This document shows positions 19,376-28,588 of a stretch of DNA of 64,000 nucleotides, one piece after another. Source of the stretch: Methanobacterium_C sp963845285 (GTDB lineage: Archaea; Methanobacteriota; Methanobacteria; Methanobacteriales; Methanobacteriaceae). How positions within the stretch are numbered: the stretch's first letter is position 1; each line of letters begins with the position of its first letter. The notes beneath the pieces are model-generated. The model had not been told where the DNA came from and made no database searches. It was given only the letters and a program-made list of their open reading frames with translations. Both the position numbers and the translations under genes were made by a program. Location of the stretch: NCBI GenBank assembly GCA_963845285.1, contig CAWJRO010000018.1, positions 62,001-126,000 on the forward strand, given 5' to 3'.

Positions 19376-20101
19376 TTAGGATTGAGCATATCCCACTGGG
19401 AAGATATATATGGGGTTTTCATTGCTTGGTAAGTGCAATAGTCCTATCATCTGTTTTTCATCGAAAGATCCCAAGGCCACTGTAACCAGGCCAAGACTTT
19501 CTGCCTGAAAATAAATATTCTCCCCAACATGACCAGCTTCCAGATTGACAAATCTTGTGCATAAATCCTTATCCTTATATTTATCAATCATTTTCTGGTA
19601 ATTCCCTGTTATGATGATGTTCACTGGAGCTTGTTTTACCCAGGGCTGTCCATCGGCAACTACAGAAAGATTGTTCCTTATATCACCATCAAGAAGCTTC
19701 TCCAAAGTATTGTTTTGAGGAACGTAGCGATAAAATCCTTCTTGAAGCCCTGGCACGCTATCTGTACCTACTACAACATATATCTCCAATGGATAAACCT
19801 GTCCTGCTGATGGGGCCGCCCTCAAATCTTTTTGAGTATCTGTAATGCCCTGAGCCGCCCATAAAAGTTGTGAAACATTTTCCAAAGTGAGTGATTGGTT
19901 AGAATATTTCCTTACAGAACGCCTGTTCGAAATTGCCTGTTCCACCGAAACGTTGCCTGTTAATTGAGGAGATGGAAGTTGTGTAATGCTGATAACATTT
20001 AGAGGAGTTACTGTTTCCTTTGAAGATAAATAATCTGCACTCACAACAACAATGAATGCTATAGTAAGAATTATCAACACTGCTAACTTCTTTTTTTCCA
20101 C
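19376..20101 (-). CDS. Membrane-anchored SagB-type nitroreductase-fold oxidoreductase
   Basis: A 241-residue protein with an N-terminal hydrophobic segment (5-24), indicating export or anchoring, then an FMN-binding nitroreductase/SagB fold: ISNRRSVRKY, LLWAAQGI, RAAPSAGQVYPLEIYVV, and GLVTVALGSFDE. SagB-type enzymes oxidise azolines, but stand-alone archaeal and bacterial copies have unknown substrates. The extracytoplasmic placement is notable. It is divergent from two small membrane-protein genes. Confidence 0.85.
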   Translation of the reverse strand: MEKKKLAVLIILTIAFIVVVSADYLSSKETVTPLNVISITQLPSPQLTGNVSVEQAISNRRSVRKYSNQSLTLENVSQLLWAAQGITDTQKDLRAAPSAGQVYPLEIYVVVGTDSVPGLQEGFYRYVPQNNTLEKLLDGDIRNNLSVVADGQPWVKQAPVNIIITGNYQKMIDKYKDKDLCTRFVNLEAGHVGENIYFQAESLGLVTVALGSFDEKQMIGLLHLPSNENPIYIFPVGYAQS

Positions 20102-20223
20102 ATTATCATCTTCTAATGTACAATACTATTCTTTATACTTTATAATGTCTGCTAATATTTAATTATTATGACTATAATTTATTTGAATCAGATTGGTTGA
20201 ATCTTCAAGTTTATTAAACTTTT

Positions 20224-20241
20224 ATACAACGTATATTGTAT
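20224..20241. promoter_or_regulatory. Candidate operator in a divergent promoter region
   Basis: Inverted repeat ATACAA-N6-TTGTAT between the SagB-type gene (minus) and the membrane-protein gene at 20394 (plus). It may control either or both; only one copy was seen. Confidence 0.35.
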
Positions 20242-20393
20242 TATATCGGAATCAGGTTGCTATTATAATAGGGAATTAGTTATATTTCCCTGTAATTTTG
20301 TAACAGAGAATTGGATTCACGAACCAAAAAAGGGGATTTGTCTGGTGAAAAGATCAAAAATATATATATTGATCTAAAAACAACGCTAAAACA

Positions 20394-20699
20394 ATGTCTT
20401 ATGATCTAATACCAATTGCAGCACTCCTTATATTTGCATACGTTTTAAGTTATGCTCTTTACAGAAGAAATGTGATAAGTAAGTCGTTTCATGCCCGAGT
20501 GTGGAATATTCTTATTTTAATAAGTTTTCTGGTCTCAGCAGGTATGGGAATTATACTGGCGGTATTTATGGACTTTGGACTAACAGTTCCTTCAAGTTTG
20601 GATCTTAATTACTGGCATGGAGAACTGGGTATAGCTCTTTTTGTAATTTTAATTTTCCATTTACACTGGAACTGGAGTTCATTTAAGAGGTTATTTTAA
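20394..20699 (+). CDS. Small three-helix membrane protein with conserved histidines
   Basis: A 101-residue membrane protein with three hydrophobic helices. The end has WHGELGIALFVILIFHLHW, with histidines placed as in heme- or metal-binding helices. The gene at 20758 is a tandem paralogue with the same WH-x-E-x-G and FHxHxxWxSFK pattern. Family not certain; DUF4405-like cytochrome-type membrane proteins are a possible relation. No ribosome site is evident, so the transcript may be leaderless. Confidence 0.7.
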   Translation: MSYDLIPIAALLIFAYVLSYALYRRNVISKSFHARVWNILILISFLVSAGMGIILAVFMDFGLTVPSSLDLNYWHGELGIALFVILIFHLHWNWSSFKRLF

Positions 20700-20757
20700 T
20701 TAATATAATAATGATATTATGAGGGTTAATGATGAAACATAAGGTGGGGAACAAAGC

Positions 20758-21081
20758 ATGTTAGAACAGTATTATCTACTTCCAATTATATTATTGCTAA
20801 CGATCCTTTACCTTTTAAGCTATTTCCTCTACACAGATGGGAACCTAAAATCAAGTATCTATAAGAAAGTTTGGGACGTTTCACTTATTGTTAGTTCATT
20901 AATAGTTGGGATCACCGGAGTGGTAATGATAATTTTCATTAATTTGGATATGCTTCCTATAGACTCAACTCTTCTTTTCTGGCATGTTGAAGCGGGTATT
21001 GTAACGGCGGTTATAGGAGTTTTTCACATCCACATTTACTGGAAATCCTTTAAGAAAATTTTGGGTTCTTCAATAAAATAG
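20758..21081 (+). CDS. Paralogous three-helix membrane protein with conserved histidines
   Basis: A 107-residue relative of the preceding gene: same length, three hydrophobic segments, WHVEAGIVTAVIGVFHIHIY and a basic SFKK end. It follows by 58 bases with GGGG before the ATG. The pair likely forms a homo- or heterodimer in the membrane and may pass electrons to the anchored nitroreductase-like protein; this is inferred only from position and histidines. Confidence 0.7.
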   Translation: MLEQYYLLPIILLLTILYLLSYFLYTDGNLKSSIYKKVWDVSLIVSSLIVGITGVVMIIFINLDMLPIDSTLLFWHVEAGIVTAVIGVFHIHIYWKSFKKILGSSIK

Positions 21082-21199
21082 ATTTGTGGAAATTCGAACA
21101 ATTAACGATGGATTAATAAAAAAATGTAGGATATATTCCATTAATAAGAGTGGCATAACTATGTTTAAAAATGGGGAATTAAAATGCATAAATGTCTTC

Positions 21200-21406
21200 T
21201 CAAATGCACCTTAATTGGTTCTTGATTTTCATACTCAAGTTTCTGTCCCTATATTCCTGTTTTATGATATTATGTGAGTTGCAATATGGGCAAGTATGTT
21301 GTACGTAATTTATATGATTGTCTTCGAGCAATTCTAGTTTTCGATTAATATTTTGAGGTGTTTCAATCTTTTTGAAATCGTTCTTTGATAATCTTTTCAA
21401 AATCAC
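21200..21406 (-). pseudogene. Possible transposase N-terminal fragment
   Basis: A 68-residue frame with a zinc-binding pair, TCPYCNSHNIIKQEYRDRN, of the kind at the start of several archaeal IS transposases. No catalytic domain follows downstream, so it is probably an IS remnant. No terminal repeats were found. Confidence 0.35.
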
Positions 21407-21679
21407 TTTTTTGGATCATAATTGGTATTTTTAAGTTGTATAAAATTTATAGAAGGATTGAGAGTAGATTTTATCGTATTTATCATACTAATAACTCTAC
21501 TTTCATTTCTATTTATTCTTAACAGTCTTAAAAATTAATTATGAGACATTTTAAATCCAAAATTACATGTTTATTGAAATTTTTTTCACAACTCCCAACA
21601 CCCACTAAATTGACAACACCTCAAAAGGGAAAAATTTATATAGTTTTAAGGGTATGTTGATCATCGGAGGATTATTTCT

Positions 21680-21982
21680 ATGCCATTAAAATGTCCAAAA
21701 TGTGGTAATTACTTAAATGATGATGAGACAGTCTGTCCAAACTGCGGGGAAGATGAAGGATTTGAAGACGAAGAGTACTGTGGCTTAAATTCAGATGAAT
21801 CAGTTTTCGCGGATTATGATGATGATATCTACAGCTGTGAATACGAAGATTTAAAGGAATTAAATGAGGATCTGGATGATTTCGATGAAGATGGCCTTGA
21901 TGATGACAAGCATAAAAGTTATGATTCCTTAAAAAAAGCTACATCTTCTGATGATGCTGTACAAGATTCTAAAAAGGATTAA
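21680..21982 (+). CDS. Zinc-ribbon protein with acidic tail
   Basis: A 100-residue protein with an N-terminal zinc ribbon (CPKCGNYLNDDETVCPNCG) followed by a strongly acidic, probably disordered region. GGAGG lies 8 bases before the ATG. It heads a run of zinc-ribbon genes (22451, 23524). Function unknown; acidic tails suggest contact with basic partners. Confidence 0.8.
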   Translation: MPLKCPKCGNYLNDDETVCPNCGEDEGFEDEEYCGLNSDESVFADYDDDIYSCEYEDLKELNEDLDDFDEDGLDDDKHKSYDSLKKATSSDDAVQDSKKD

Positions 21983-22450
21983 TGAGAAAAATTCAAATCC
22001 AAAAGCTGATAAAAAAGCTATTTAATGAGAACTAATAGTACTGAATAATTGGATTCTTTTGATAAGTAATAATATTTTTAAATTCTTTTTTAATTTATTT
22101 CTTTATTCTTTAAATAAAATTTCTCTATTTAAGAGGTATAACCCTTTTTTTAGTTATTAAAACCTGTTTTTATAAATGAATTTCTCTAAAATTTTCTTAT
22201 TGAACATTGTTCTTCAAATTTTTCTTATTATTCTTATTTTATTACTCTAAAACCTGATTTTTATGATGAGTTTGTTCGTTAATTTTAATTATGCTTAACA
22301 ATGTTAACATTAATCATTAAAAATTAAATAAAAACATTTAAATGTGAACACTTTTTATATTTTAAATCAGATTTATCCTAAGACTCTTAATAATGAATCT
22401 TAATTTTTTTTGTTTGAATAAAATATTGAATTATAAAGGGTGTATTTTAA
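21983..22450. other. AT-rich spacer
   Basis: No gene, RNA or repeat could be supported. T-rich runs after 22060 may end the upstream transcript, and the part after 22320 probably contains the promoter of the M48 gene. Confidence 0.4.
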
Positions 22451-23386
22451 ATGGAAAGAAAAGAATTGTATCTACTTAATCCGCGAGAATATGAACATGA
22501 GTTTGACCGAAAAGCCTTGAATACGCTGGAAGGGACTCCTGGATTGGAAAAATTGATGAGAAAAATCAACAAACATGCTATTGAAAGGGTTATGAGAATA
22601 AGTTATACTGGTAGTTATTTAAAAGTTAATCAAAATAATTTTCCTGATATCTATCAAATATTAGAAGAAGCATGTACCAATATTCACCTTAAAAATATCC
22701 CTGAACTGTATATACAGTGGGATTACGGTGTTAACGCATTCACCATAGGTTCTGAAAAACCGATAATAGTCCTTTGTTCAGGAGCAGTTGATTTGTTGTC
22801 TCCAGAAGAACTTTTATATGTTATTGGTCATGAAGTCGGGCATATCAAAAGTGGGCATATGTTGTACCATCAAATGGCAGAGATTTTACCTTATTTAGGT
22901 GATATTATTGGTGCAGCAACGTTGGGAATTGGAGGATTGGTATCTACAGGTGTAGAAATAGCATTGTACCATTGGTACAGAATGTCAGAGTTTACCGCAG
23001 ATAGGGCTGGACTTTTAGCATGTCAAGATGACAAAGCTGTTATAAAAGCTTTAACAAAAATGGCTGGTGTACCAAAAAAGTTCTTTGACAAAATTAATAC
23101 AGAAGAATTTATCAATCAGGCCAGGGAGTTCAAAGATTATGATTATGATTCATTGGATAAAGTTGCGAAGGCAGCGACTATTGTGTGGCAGAATCATCCA
23201 TGGACTGTTATGAGGGCATCAGAAATTTTAAAATGGGTTAAATCAGGAGAATATCAACGAATTATAGATAAACACACCGGAGATAACATAGAATCTCTTG
23301 AAATCACATGTTTTAAATGCGGTTTTAAACTCGGTGGAACTGAAACTTTCTGTGGTAACTGCGGTGAAAAAATATCCGGAAGATGA
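22451..23386 (+). CDS. M48-family metalloprotease with C-terminal zinc ribbon
   Basis: A 311-residue protein. The zinc protease motif HEVGH lies at 127-131, the third ligand Glu in RMSEFTADRAG about 50 residues later. A hydrophobic stretch (about 145-170) may touch the membrane. The end carries a zinc ribbon (CFKCGFKLGGTETFCGNCG). It resembles HtpX/M48 proteases of membrane-protein quality control, here without the usual N-terminal membrane helices. The zinc-ribbon gene downstream is a likely partner. Confidence 0.88.
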   Translation: MERKELYLLNPREYEHEFDRKALNTLEGTPGLEKLMRKINKHAIERVMRISYTGSYLKVNQNNFPDIYQILEEACTNIHLKNIPELYIQWDYGVNAFTIGSEKPIIVLCSGAVDLLSPEELLYVIGHEVGHIKSGHMLYHQMAEILPYLGDIIGAATLGIGGLVSTGVEIALYHWYRMSEFTADRAGLLACQDDKAVIKALTKMAGVPKKFFDKINTEEFINQAREFKDYDYDSLDKVAKAATIVWQNHPWTVMRASEILKWVKSGEYQRIIDKHTGDNIESLEITCFKCGFKLGGTETFCGNCGEKISGR

Positions 23387-23523
23387 ATACTGCGGTCAAA
23401 GTGATAAATATGACAAAATCAATTCTTAATCCAGATTCAGAAGTTCAAATTAATGATAATCATGAAATTTCCTATAATATAGTTGTTTAAAAATTATTTT
23501 TTTAAATGTTTGAGGTGTTGAAA

Positions 23524-24408
23524 ATGGTTGATGAAAAACAAAACAGTTTCATATGTACAAACTGTTCTGCTGAGATACCTGCAGGCACACGTTTTTGTAC
23601 TGAATGTGGAGCTGAACAAAAATCAGAAGCGCATAAAAAATCTGTAGATCAGAAAATTATTTGTCCTGGTTGTTCTGCTGAGCTTCCTGCAGGTAGTAGG
23701 TTTTGTACGGATTGTGGATCCAAAATTGACCAGCCTATATTTGTTGGATCTGATGATCAGAAAATTATTTGTCCTGGTTGTTCTGCTGAGCTTCCTGCAG
23801 GTAGTAGGTTTTGTACGGATTGTGGATCCAAAATTGACCAGCCTGTATTTGTTGGATCTGATGATCAGAAAATTATTTGTCCTGGTTGTTCTGCTGAGCT
23901 TCCTGCAGGTAGTAGGTTTTGTACGGATTGTGGATCCAAAATTGAGCAGGTTCCAGTTTCAGGCAGTTTGACTCAGAATATGCCTGTCAGTGATGAAACT
24001 GTGGAATCAGTTAAAAAGACAGGTAGAGGTTTATTGAAAGGTATGGGTGGTTTTTTAGATAAAGCTGCAGCCAGTATTGATGATGCCACTCAAAGTGGTG
24101 CGAAATATAGAACGAAAGTTGAACAACCTCCATCTTACATTCACAATCCTCAAGTTAACAATGATGATGCTGAATCTGTTAAAGATAAAAGTAAAGGTTT
24201 GTTAAAGGGAATGGGCGGATTTTTAGATAATGCCACGGCAAGCATTGATAATTCCACTTCAAATGAAACAGAAGTGGATAACAGAGGTTATGTTGTTTGT
24301 GAGGAATGTGGAGGCTACTACGAACTTGAAGAAGGTGAATATCCCGATGATTTTGAGTCATGTAGTTGTGGTGGAAAGTTGAAATACGTTAAAAATTTGG
24401 AAACTTAA
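23524..24408 (+). CDS. Multi-zinc-ribbon repeat protein
   Basis: A protein of about 294 residues with four N-terminal zinc ribbons of the form CPGCSAELPAGSRFCTDCG, two copies of a GLLKGMGGFLD-x-AxASID helix (possible amphipathic or membrane-associating), and a last ribbon CEECGGYYELEEGEYPDDF. Three of the ribbons are nearly identical in DNA. I chose the ATG at 23524, preceded by GAGGTG, over that at 23506. It may act as a scaffold with the M48 protease upstream; function unknown. Confidence 0.8.
   Translation: MVDEKQNSFICTNCSAEIPAGTRFCTECGAEQKSEAHKKSVDQKIICPGCSAELPAGSRFCTDCGSKIDQPIFVGSDDQKIICPGCSAELPAGSRFCTDCGSKIDQPVFVGSDDQKIICPGCSAELPAGSRFCTDCGSKIEQVPVSGSLTQNMPVSDETVESVKKTGRGLLKGMGGFLDKAAASIDDATQSGAKYRTKVEQPPSYIHNPQVNNDDAESVKDKSKGLLKGMGGFLDNATASIDNSTSNETEVDNRGYVVCEECGGYYELEEGEYPDDFESCSCGGKLKYVKNLET
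23647..23946 (+). repeat. Three tandem 108-bp zinc-ribbon repeats
   Basis: Units start at 23647, 23755 and 23863 (the last partial) with very few differences. This is a recent in-frame expansion of one zinc-ribbon module. Confidence 0.88.
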
Positions 24409-24792
24409 TTTAAGGGACAGTTAAATACTTTTAGACTTTCTGATTGTCTTTAAACTATGATTATATCTAAATTAGAAGACTTAATGTTCAGATAATCCTA
24501 GATTTTTAACTCAATAAAAAATTCTTTCTTTTTTAATTTATTTTTACAAACTAATTTTACTTGATATTTTTAAGAATATTTTGGCTTTGTGCCTCATTTT
24601 TTAACAATTACTAAGATATTTTTCTGGCTATTCAATGATCAGGTCTATTGTGAGAAATAAATTTATTGAACTATAAGAATACAGTAACTTACAGAGCCCT
24701 TAACAACATGTATTATTATGATTTATTTTTAAATTTAAAATCATGAAATAAATTCAGCATCAGTCAATAATTAATTCTAAGGGGAGACAATT
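24409..24792. other. AT-rich spacer
   Basis: No gene or RNA is supported. The last 60 bases probably contain the promoter of the OB/HD nuclease gene. Confidence 0.4.
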
Positions 24793-25698
24793 ATGTTCAA
24801 AAAATCAGAAGAAGACTTTGTAGAAAACATTAATGAAAGAAGAAGAATCAGATCTCAGTTCGTAGTTGCGGATAAAATAATAAAAACAGCTAAATCCGGC
24901 CGTAAATACATAGATATCAGACTTTCAGATAAAACAGGTGAAATTGTGGGCAGAATATTTCCTGACGAAGGTGTTGAAGTCGCTTTTGAACCAATAAACC
25001 CTGGAAAGATCCACAGAATACTTGGAAACGTGAACGAGTACCCTCAGGGTTCTGGAAGATTCAACATCATAGTAGATGTTATCAATGAGCTGTCAGAAGA
25101 AGAATATGACATAGATGACTTTATAAAAACCTCAGACAGGGATAAAGACCAGCTCATCAATGAAGTAGAAACCACAATAAAGGAAATTGAAAATGAAGAT
25201 CTAAAAAATCTTCTGGATGCATTTTTCTCGGATGAAAAATTTGCAGAGGAATTCTACAATGCACCTTCTGCAAAGGTTTACCACCACAACTACGTTGGGG
25301 GATTACTGGAACACACAGCAGGAGTTTTAAAGATATGTAAAACAACCTGTGAAATATTCCCTGAACTTGATAAGGACCTTCTTTACACAGGGGCAATACT
25401 GCACGATGTTGGTAAATTAAAGACATATGACTACGATCTTGTTAGGATCGAATTTTCAGAAGAGGGAAAACTCCTTGATCACCTATTTATCTCCTGTGAT
25501 ATGGTTAAAGACAAAATAAGAGAAACAGAGATGCCAAATGAACTGGCAACACAGCTTCTGCACATTATTTTAAGCCATCATGGGGATGTGAAGAATGGTT
25601 GGGGTTCTCCTGTCAGTCCAAAAACGCCTGAGGCTGTGGCATTACACCATGCAGATAATTTGGATGCGAAGGTTAAGGGAATGCTTCAAAGGGATTGA
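24793..25698 (+). CDS. OB-fold/HD-domain 3'-5' exonuclease, YhaM type
   Basis: A 301-residue protein: an N-terminal OB-fold (20-110) for nucleic-acid binding and an HD phosphohydrolase domain (about 160-295) with HHNYVGGLLEHT, ILHDVGK and ILSHHG. This matches YhaM-type exoribonucleases. GGGGAG lies before the ATG. It stands alone. Confidence 0.85.
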   Translation: MFKKSEEDFVENINERRRIRSQFVVADKIIKTAKSGRKYIDIRLSDKTGEIVGRIFPDEGVEVAFEPINPGKIHRILGNVNEYPQGSGRFNIIVDVINELSEEEYDIDDFIKTSDRDKDQLINEVETTIKEIENEDLKNLLDAFFSDEKFAEEFYNAPSAKVYHHNYVGGLLEHTAGVLKICKTTCEIFPELDKDLLYTGAILHDVGKLKTYDYDLVRIEFSEEGKLLDHLFISCDMVKDKIRETEMPNELATQLLHIILSHHGDVKNGWGSPVSPKTPEAVALHHADNLDAKVKGMLQRD

Positions 25699-25874
25699 TA
25701 CTAAAATTTTTATTTAATAACTAACTTTTTTTAATAAAGACGAATTAATAATTATTATAGTTTAATTATTACAATAACAAAACAATTATAATAAGTTTAT
25801 TATAATATATAATACATTTACTTAACATGGGTGTGGTATAGGGCTTGTTTGAAACGGTTTAAGGAGGTGAAATT

Positions 25875-26030
25875 ATGGAAACACAACAAGCGAGTGGTGG
25901 TTCGATGATGGCACTTGCCATTATTATCGCAATCATCATCTTGTTATTCCCATTCTTAGTGTACTGGTTAGCTTGGTTTTCAGTACTCATGTTGTTTATT
26001 GGCGGCCTTGTTGCCATAATGACAAGATAA
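25875..26030 (+). CDS. Small membrane protein, 51 residues
   Basis: A short frame with a near-perfect Shine-Dalgarno, AAGGAGGTGA, five bases before the ATG. The product has a polar start (METQQASGGS), then two hydrophobic segments separated by LAWFS, and ends in MTR. An AT-rich promoter-like stretch (ATAATATATAATACA) lies upstream. The strong translation signal argues that it is real. No family recognised. Confidence 0.75.
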   Translation: METQQASGGSMMALAIIIAIIILLFPFLVYWLAWFSVLMLFIGGLVAIMTR

Positions 26031-26173
26031 TTAGTGATTTAACCTTGAATATCAAATTTCTTAAATTTTTTTTAATACTTAACTAAAGCTCTTGAAGTAA
26101 TGATTTTTTGCCTATGGTCACAAAATTTTCTTAAAATAATATTCAAAAAGTGCCACATCTATTAGGGACTTAA

Positions 26174-26302
26174 CCACACAAATTCCACTTATCATCTTGC
26201 TATTACGTATCCAAAATTAAATCTGAAAACAAAGTTTACTTCAATACCATGCAAAACTCCATAAACGCAGGTTATACGGCATGTAAAGTATGCAACCCAT
26301 AG
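26174..26302 (+). pseudogene. Fragment of an Ada-type zinc-binding domain
   Basis: A 42-residue frame after a stop codon reads KFHLSSCYYVSKIKSENK and ends GYTACKVCNP. This is the four-cysteine domain of the Ada metal-binding type often found at the C-terminus of secreted nucleases. The rest of the parent gene is missing. Confidence 0.6.
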
Positions 26303-26384
26303 AAAATGTTTTTTATTTTAAATAAACCTTTAACTAATTTCAATTCATTTTTTAAGTAATGAACTGCATTTATTTAACTCTTTT

Positions 26385-26492
26385 TCATTTATTTTTCTTG
26401 AAAATCTTTGAACATTTCTTATTACTACATTTCAAACCATTTTCACATGTTTTAAGTTTAGATCCACACAGAGGACAGAATAGTTTATCCAT
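26385..26492 (-). CDS. Tiny zinc-ribbon protein, 35 residues
   Basis: The frame reads MDKLFCPLCGSKLKTC, then LKCSNKKCSKIF; four paired cysteines form a topoisomerase-like zinc finger. The ribosome site is weak, so it could also be a fragment of a larger protein. Confidence 0.5.
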   Translation of the reverse strand: MDKLFCPLCGSKLKTCENGLKCSNKKCSKIFKKNK

Positions 26493-26522
26493 GGTACCAA
26501 CTTCTTTAATTTTTTATCAACT

Positions 26523-26632
26523 AAGAGGCTGACCCATAATTATTCGTAACATATATAATTTTGCTTATTTTTGAATTTAAAGCGTTGTTTATCCATATTT
26601 TTTGTAGATTTTGGATTATGGGACAGCCTCCT
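26523..26632. mobile_element. Short inverted-repeat element (MITE-like), copy 1
   Basis: About 110 bp with 18-bp terminal inverted repeats (AAGAGGCTGACCCATAAT and the complement of ATTATGGGACAGCCTCCT). CTAA flanks both sides as a possible 4-bp target duplication. The core TTTTTGAATTTAAAG is shared with copies at 33672 and 49794. It has no coding capacity. Confidence 0.8.
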
Positions 26633-26688
26633 AAAATCAAAATTTAAATGATTAAATCTCAAAATATCTAAAAATAAAAATAAATTTA

Positions 26689-27447
26689 TTAAAGATCATT
26701 TTCAATTGGTTCATTTTTGTCGTCAAAACCTGTTATTATATGAGTTCCATCGCAGAAAGGTTTATTGGATGATTTTCCGCAGCGGCAAAGGGTAACTCTG
26801 TTACGAACTTCATATGTAGTTCCATCTCCTGATTCAATGGTGATTCCTCCACGAACCCATAGGGGACCACTTACACCTTTTTCAGGTTCTTCAGTAACTG
26901 CAATGGATGGTTCAAAGTTTGGTTCAAGGGGTTCTCCAGTTTCATTATCCCAAACTGCAAATCTTCCTGAGTTACAGTTTCCAGCTATTTTAATTGCTGT
27001 TTTTTTCAGTTTGGGATCGTCGGAGTTTCTGACTAAATATCCAATTCCACCTGCACGGGTACAGAAACCAGCATGGTTACATAGTCCATAATTATCAGTT
27101 AGTAACAGATCTGGACCTTCAATTTCCTTAGCACCCGTTATATAAAGTTCATGACCTGCAGTTTCACTACCTTCAAAACTGATTTTTTCATGGGTTCCAT
27201 CACAGTAAGGTTTGTTTTTTGAGTGTCCACACCTACAAAGTACATATTCTTCCTGTAATGGATATTTCTCTTTTTCAATCCATTCGTAAGGATAACCTTC
27301 TTTATCAGTTTTGATTGCAAGTTTTACAAGTGGAATATCACCTGAAACTAAAAATGGACCATTTTTAACTATTTTAATGTGGTTTTTATTGTTTTTCAAG
27401 TTTATTTCTCCCGCTTCATTATATTGTTTTACATTAAACCTATCCAT
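26689..27447 (-). CDS. CDGSH iron-sulfur protein with two CDGSH domains
   Basis: A 252-residue protein with CDGSH motifs CRCGHSKNKPYCDGTH (about 70-85) and CRCGKSSNKPFCDGTH (about 225-240), each binding a [2Fe-2S] cluster through three Cys and one His. The middle contains a divergent ferredoxin-like region (GLCNHAGFCTRAGG ... AGNCNSGRFAVWD). Likely an electron-transfer or redox-sensing protein. The frame continues in phase upstream into the remains of a SnoaL-like gene, so the annotated ATG is the best but not the only possible start. Confidence 0.88.
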   Translation of the reverse strand: MDRFNVKQYNEAGEINLKNNKNHIKIVKNGPFLVSGDIPLVKLAIKTDKEGYPYEWIEKEKYPLQEEYVLCRCGHSKNKPYCDGTHEKISFEGSETAGHELYITGAKEIEGPDLLLTDNYGLCNHAGFCTRAGGIGYLVRNSDDPKLKKTAIKIAGNCNSGRFAVWDNETGEPLEPNFEPSIAVTEEPEKGVSGPLWVRGGITIESGDGTTYEVRNRVTLCRCGKSSNKPFCDGTHIITGFDDKNEPIENDL

Positions 27448-27766
27448 TTCATTAGATACCTGGTCATAGAAAAGATTTTCTTCAATGATCCTACCATCTT
27501 TCCAGTGGGCTACGTGCAGAACTTTACTTTAAATTTTTTTTATTGATTGGAGGAATTTCACCATCTGCAGTTTTCATAGGGTTTTCATTGTACCTGTAAA
27601 TATTGCAACAGAACAGGTCCAGTCATCTTGACTGAAAAGCACATTATACATGTCATTTTATATGGTTGTTTGGAAATGTTTTGAAAAATTCCATAGTTTC
27701 CACAAGGTGTGTGATTTTATTTAGTTGGTTCTGGCTGACATGGTCAGTATACAACAACTTCCTCAT
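27448..27766 (-). pseudogene. SnoaL-like polyketide/ester cyclase family pseudogene
   Basis: Three frames together spell a SnoaL-like protein: TDHVSQNQLNKITHLVETM, FFKTFPNNHIK, NDMYNVLFSQDDWTC, FTGTMK, MKTADGEIPPIN and VLHVAHWKDGRIIEENLFYD. Frame changes near 27660 and 27575 and a stop near 27530 inactivate it. Its last part runs in frame into the CDGSH gene. Confidence 0.65.
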
Positions 27767-28055
27767 TATTTCTCATTGAATGTGTCCCAATTTTGGGAAT
27801 TCTATGCATCATCCAGTTTTCATTAATCTTATATTCTCTTGCATCTCATCTCTTTCCAATTTTTGGCTGTTTTCTATGATATAAACTTTTGATAATTTAG
27901 ACTAAATCTAATTGATATTAAATGAAGTTAAGATGTTTTTGTAGTAACAGTTATTGATGTTACTTGAATTTAAAGAACTTAAATATTTCTATATAACTTT
28001 TCCAATTGAGAAAAGTTTTAATGGAAAATAGTGATTTTAAAGTGTTACAGGCCAA

Positions 28056-28369
28056 TTGAACTTCTTAAAATTTTCATTCACAGCAATTATTTCGGATCTC
28101 ATGCCAAAAGAACAGCTTCTAACAACAGCTTCTAAAGGTTCAGATGTAGATATGATTATTGTTGGAGAAAGTAAAAGGGAAACAGATATTGAAAGAATAG
28201 TATCTTTACTTCATTTAAATATCCATTTATTCTTAGTTATGAAGAATTTTTGAGTATGTCCCAAAGCAGGGAATTTAACGTTGTTTCAGAGGCCATCAAA
28301 AGTAATGTGATATTGGGGGGAATAGAAAATTGTTACAGGTTGATGGAATGTTGGATGATGAAAGGATAA
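28056..28369 (+). pseudogene. Degraded MNT-type nucleotidyltransferase (antitoxin-like)
   Basis: The first part has KGSDVDMIIVGES, the metal-binding motif of minimal nucleotidyltransferases, but the preceding GSRARG-type glycine motif is missing. After a frame change near 28220 the sequence continues YEEFLSMSQSREFNVVSEAI and NVILGGIENCYRLME, typical of the family's C-terminus. It is the likely remnant of a MntA-like antitoxin. Confidence 0.55.
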
Positions 28370-28452
28370 AAGAAGCAGAAAGCAATAATAGAACCTATTT
28401 GAGAGATATTTTCAATTTAGAATTATTATTTCAAACATATGCGGATTTCTAA
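28348..28452 (+). pseudogene. Truncated HEPN-like partner
   Basis: A 34-residue frame overlapping the end of the nucleotidyltransferase remnant reads MLDDERIKEAESNNRTYLRD, resembling the first helix of HEPN proteins that pair with MNT proteins. It ends early, so the toxin half is lost. The assignment is tentative. Confidence 0.4.
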
Positions 28453-28588
28453 TTGTTAAAAATATAGAAATTATAAACTAATTTTTTCACTTAATATTCT
28501 TGATTTGACATTTTTATTCGAAATATTATGGTTTCATAATTTTATAGTAAATAATATAACATTTGGCTCAAAATTAATAATATCAGAG

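Noticed and set aside
28505..28588. Longer N-terminus for the helicase
   Set aside because: The TTG start lacks a ribosome site and the added residues are hydrophobic, unlike helicase family starts.
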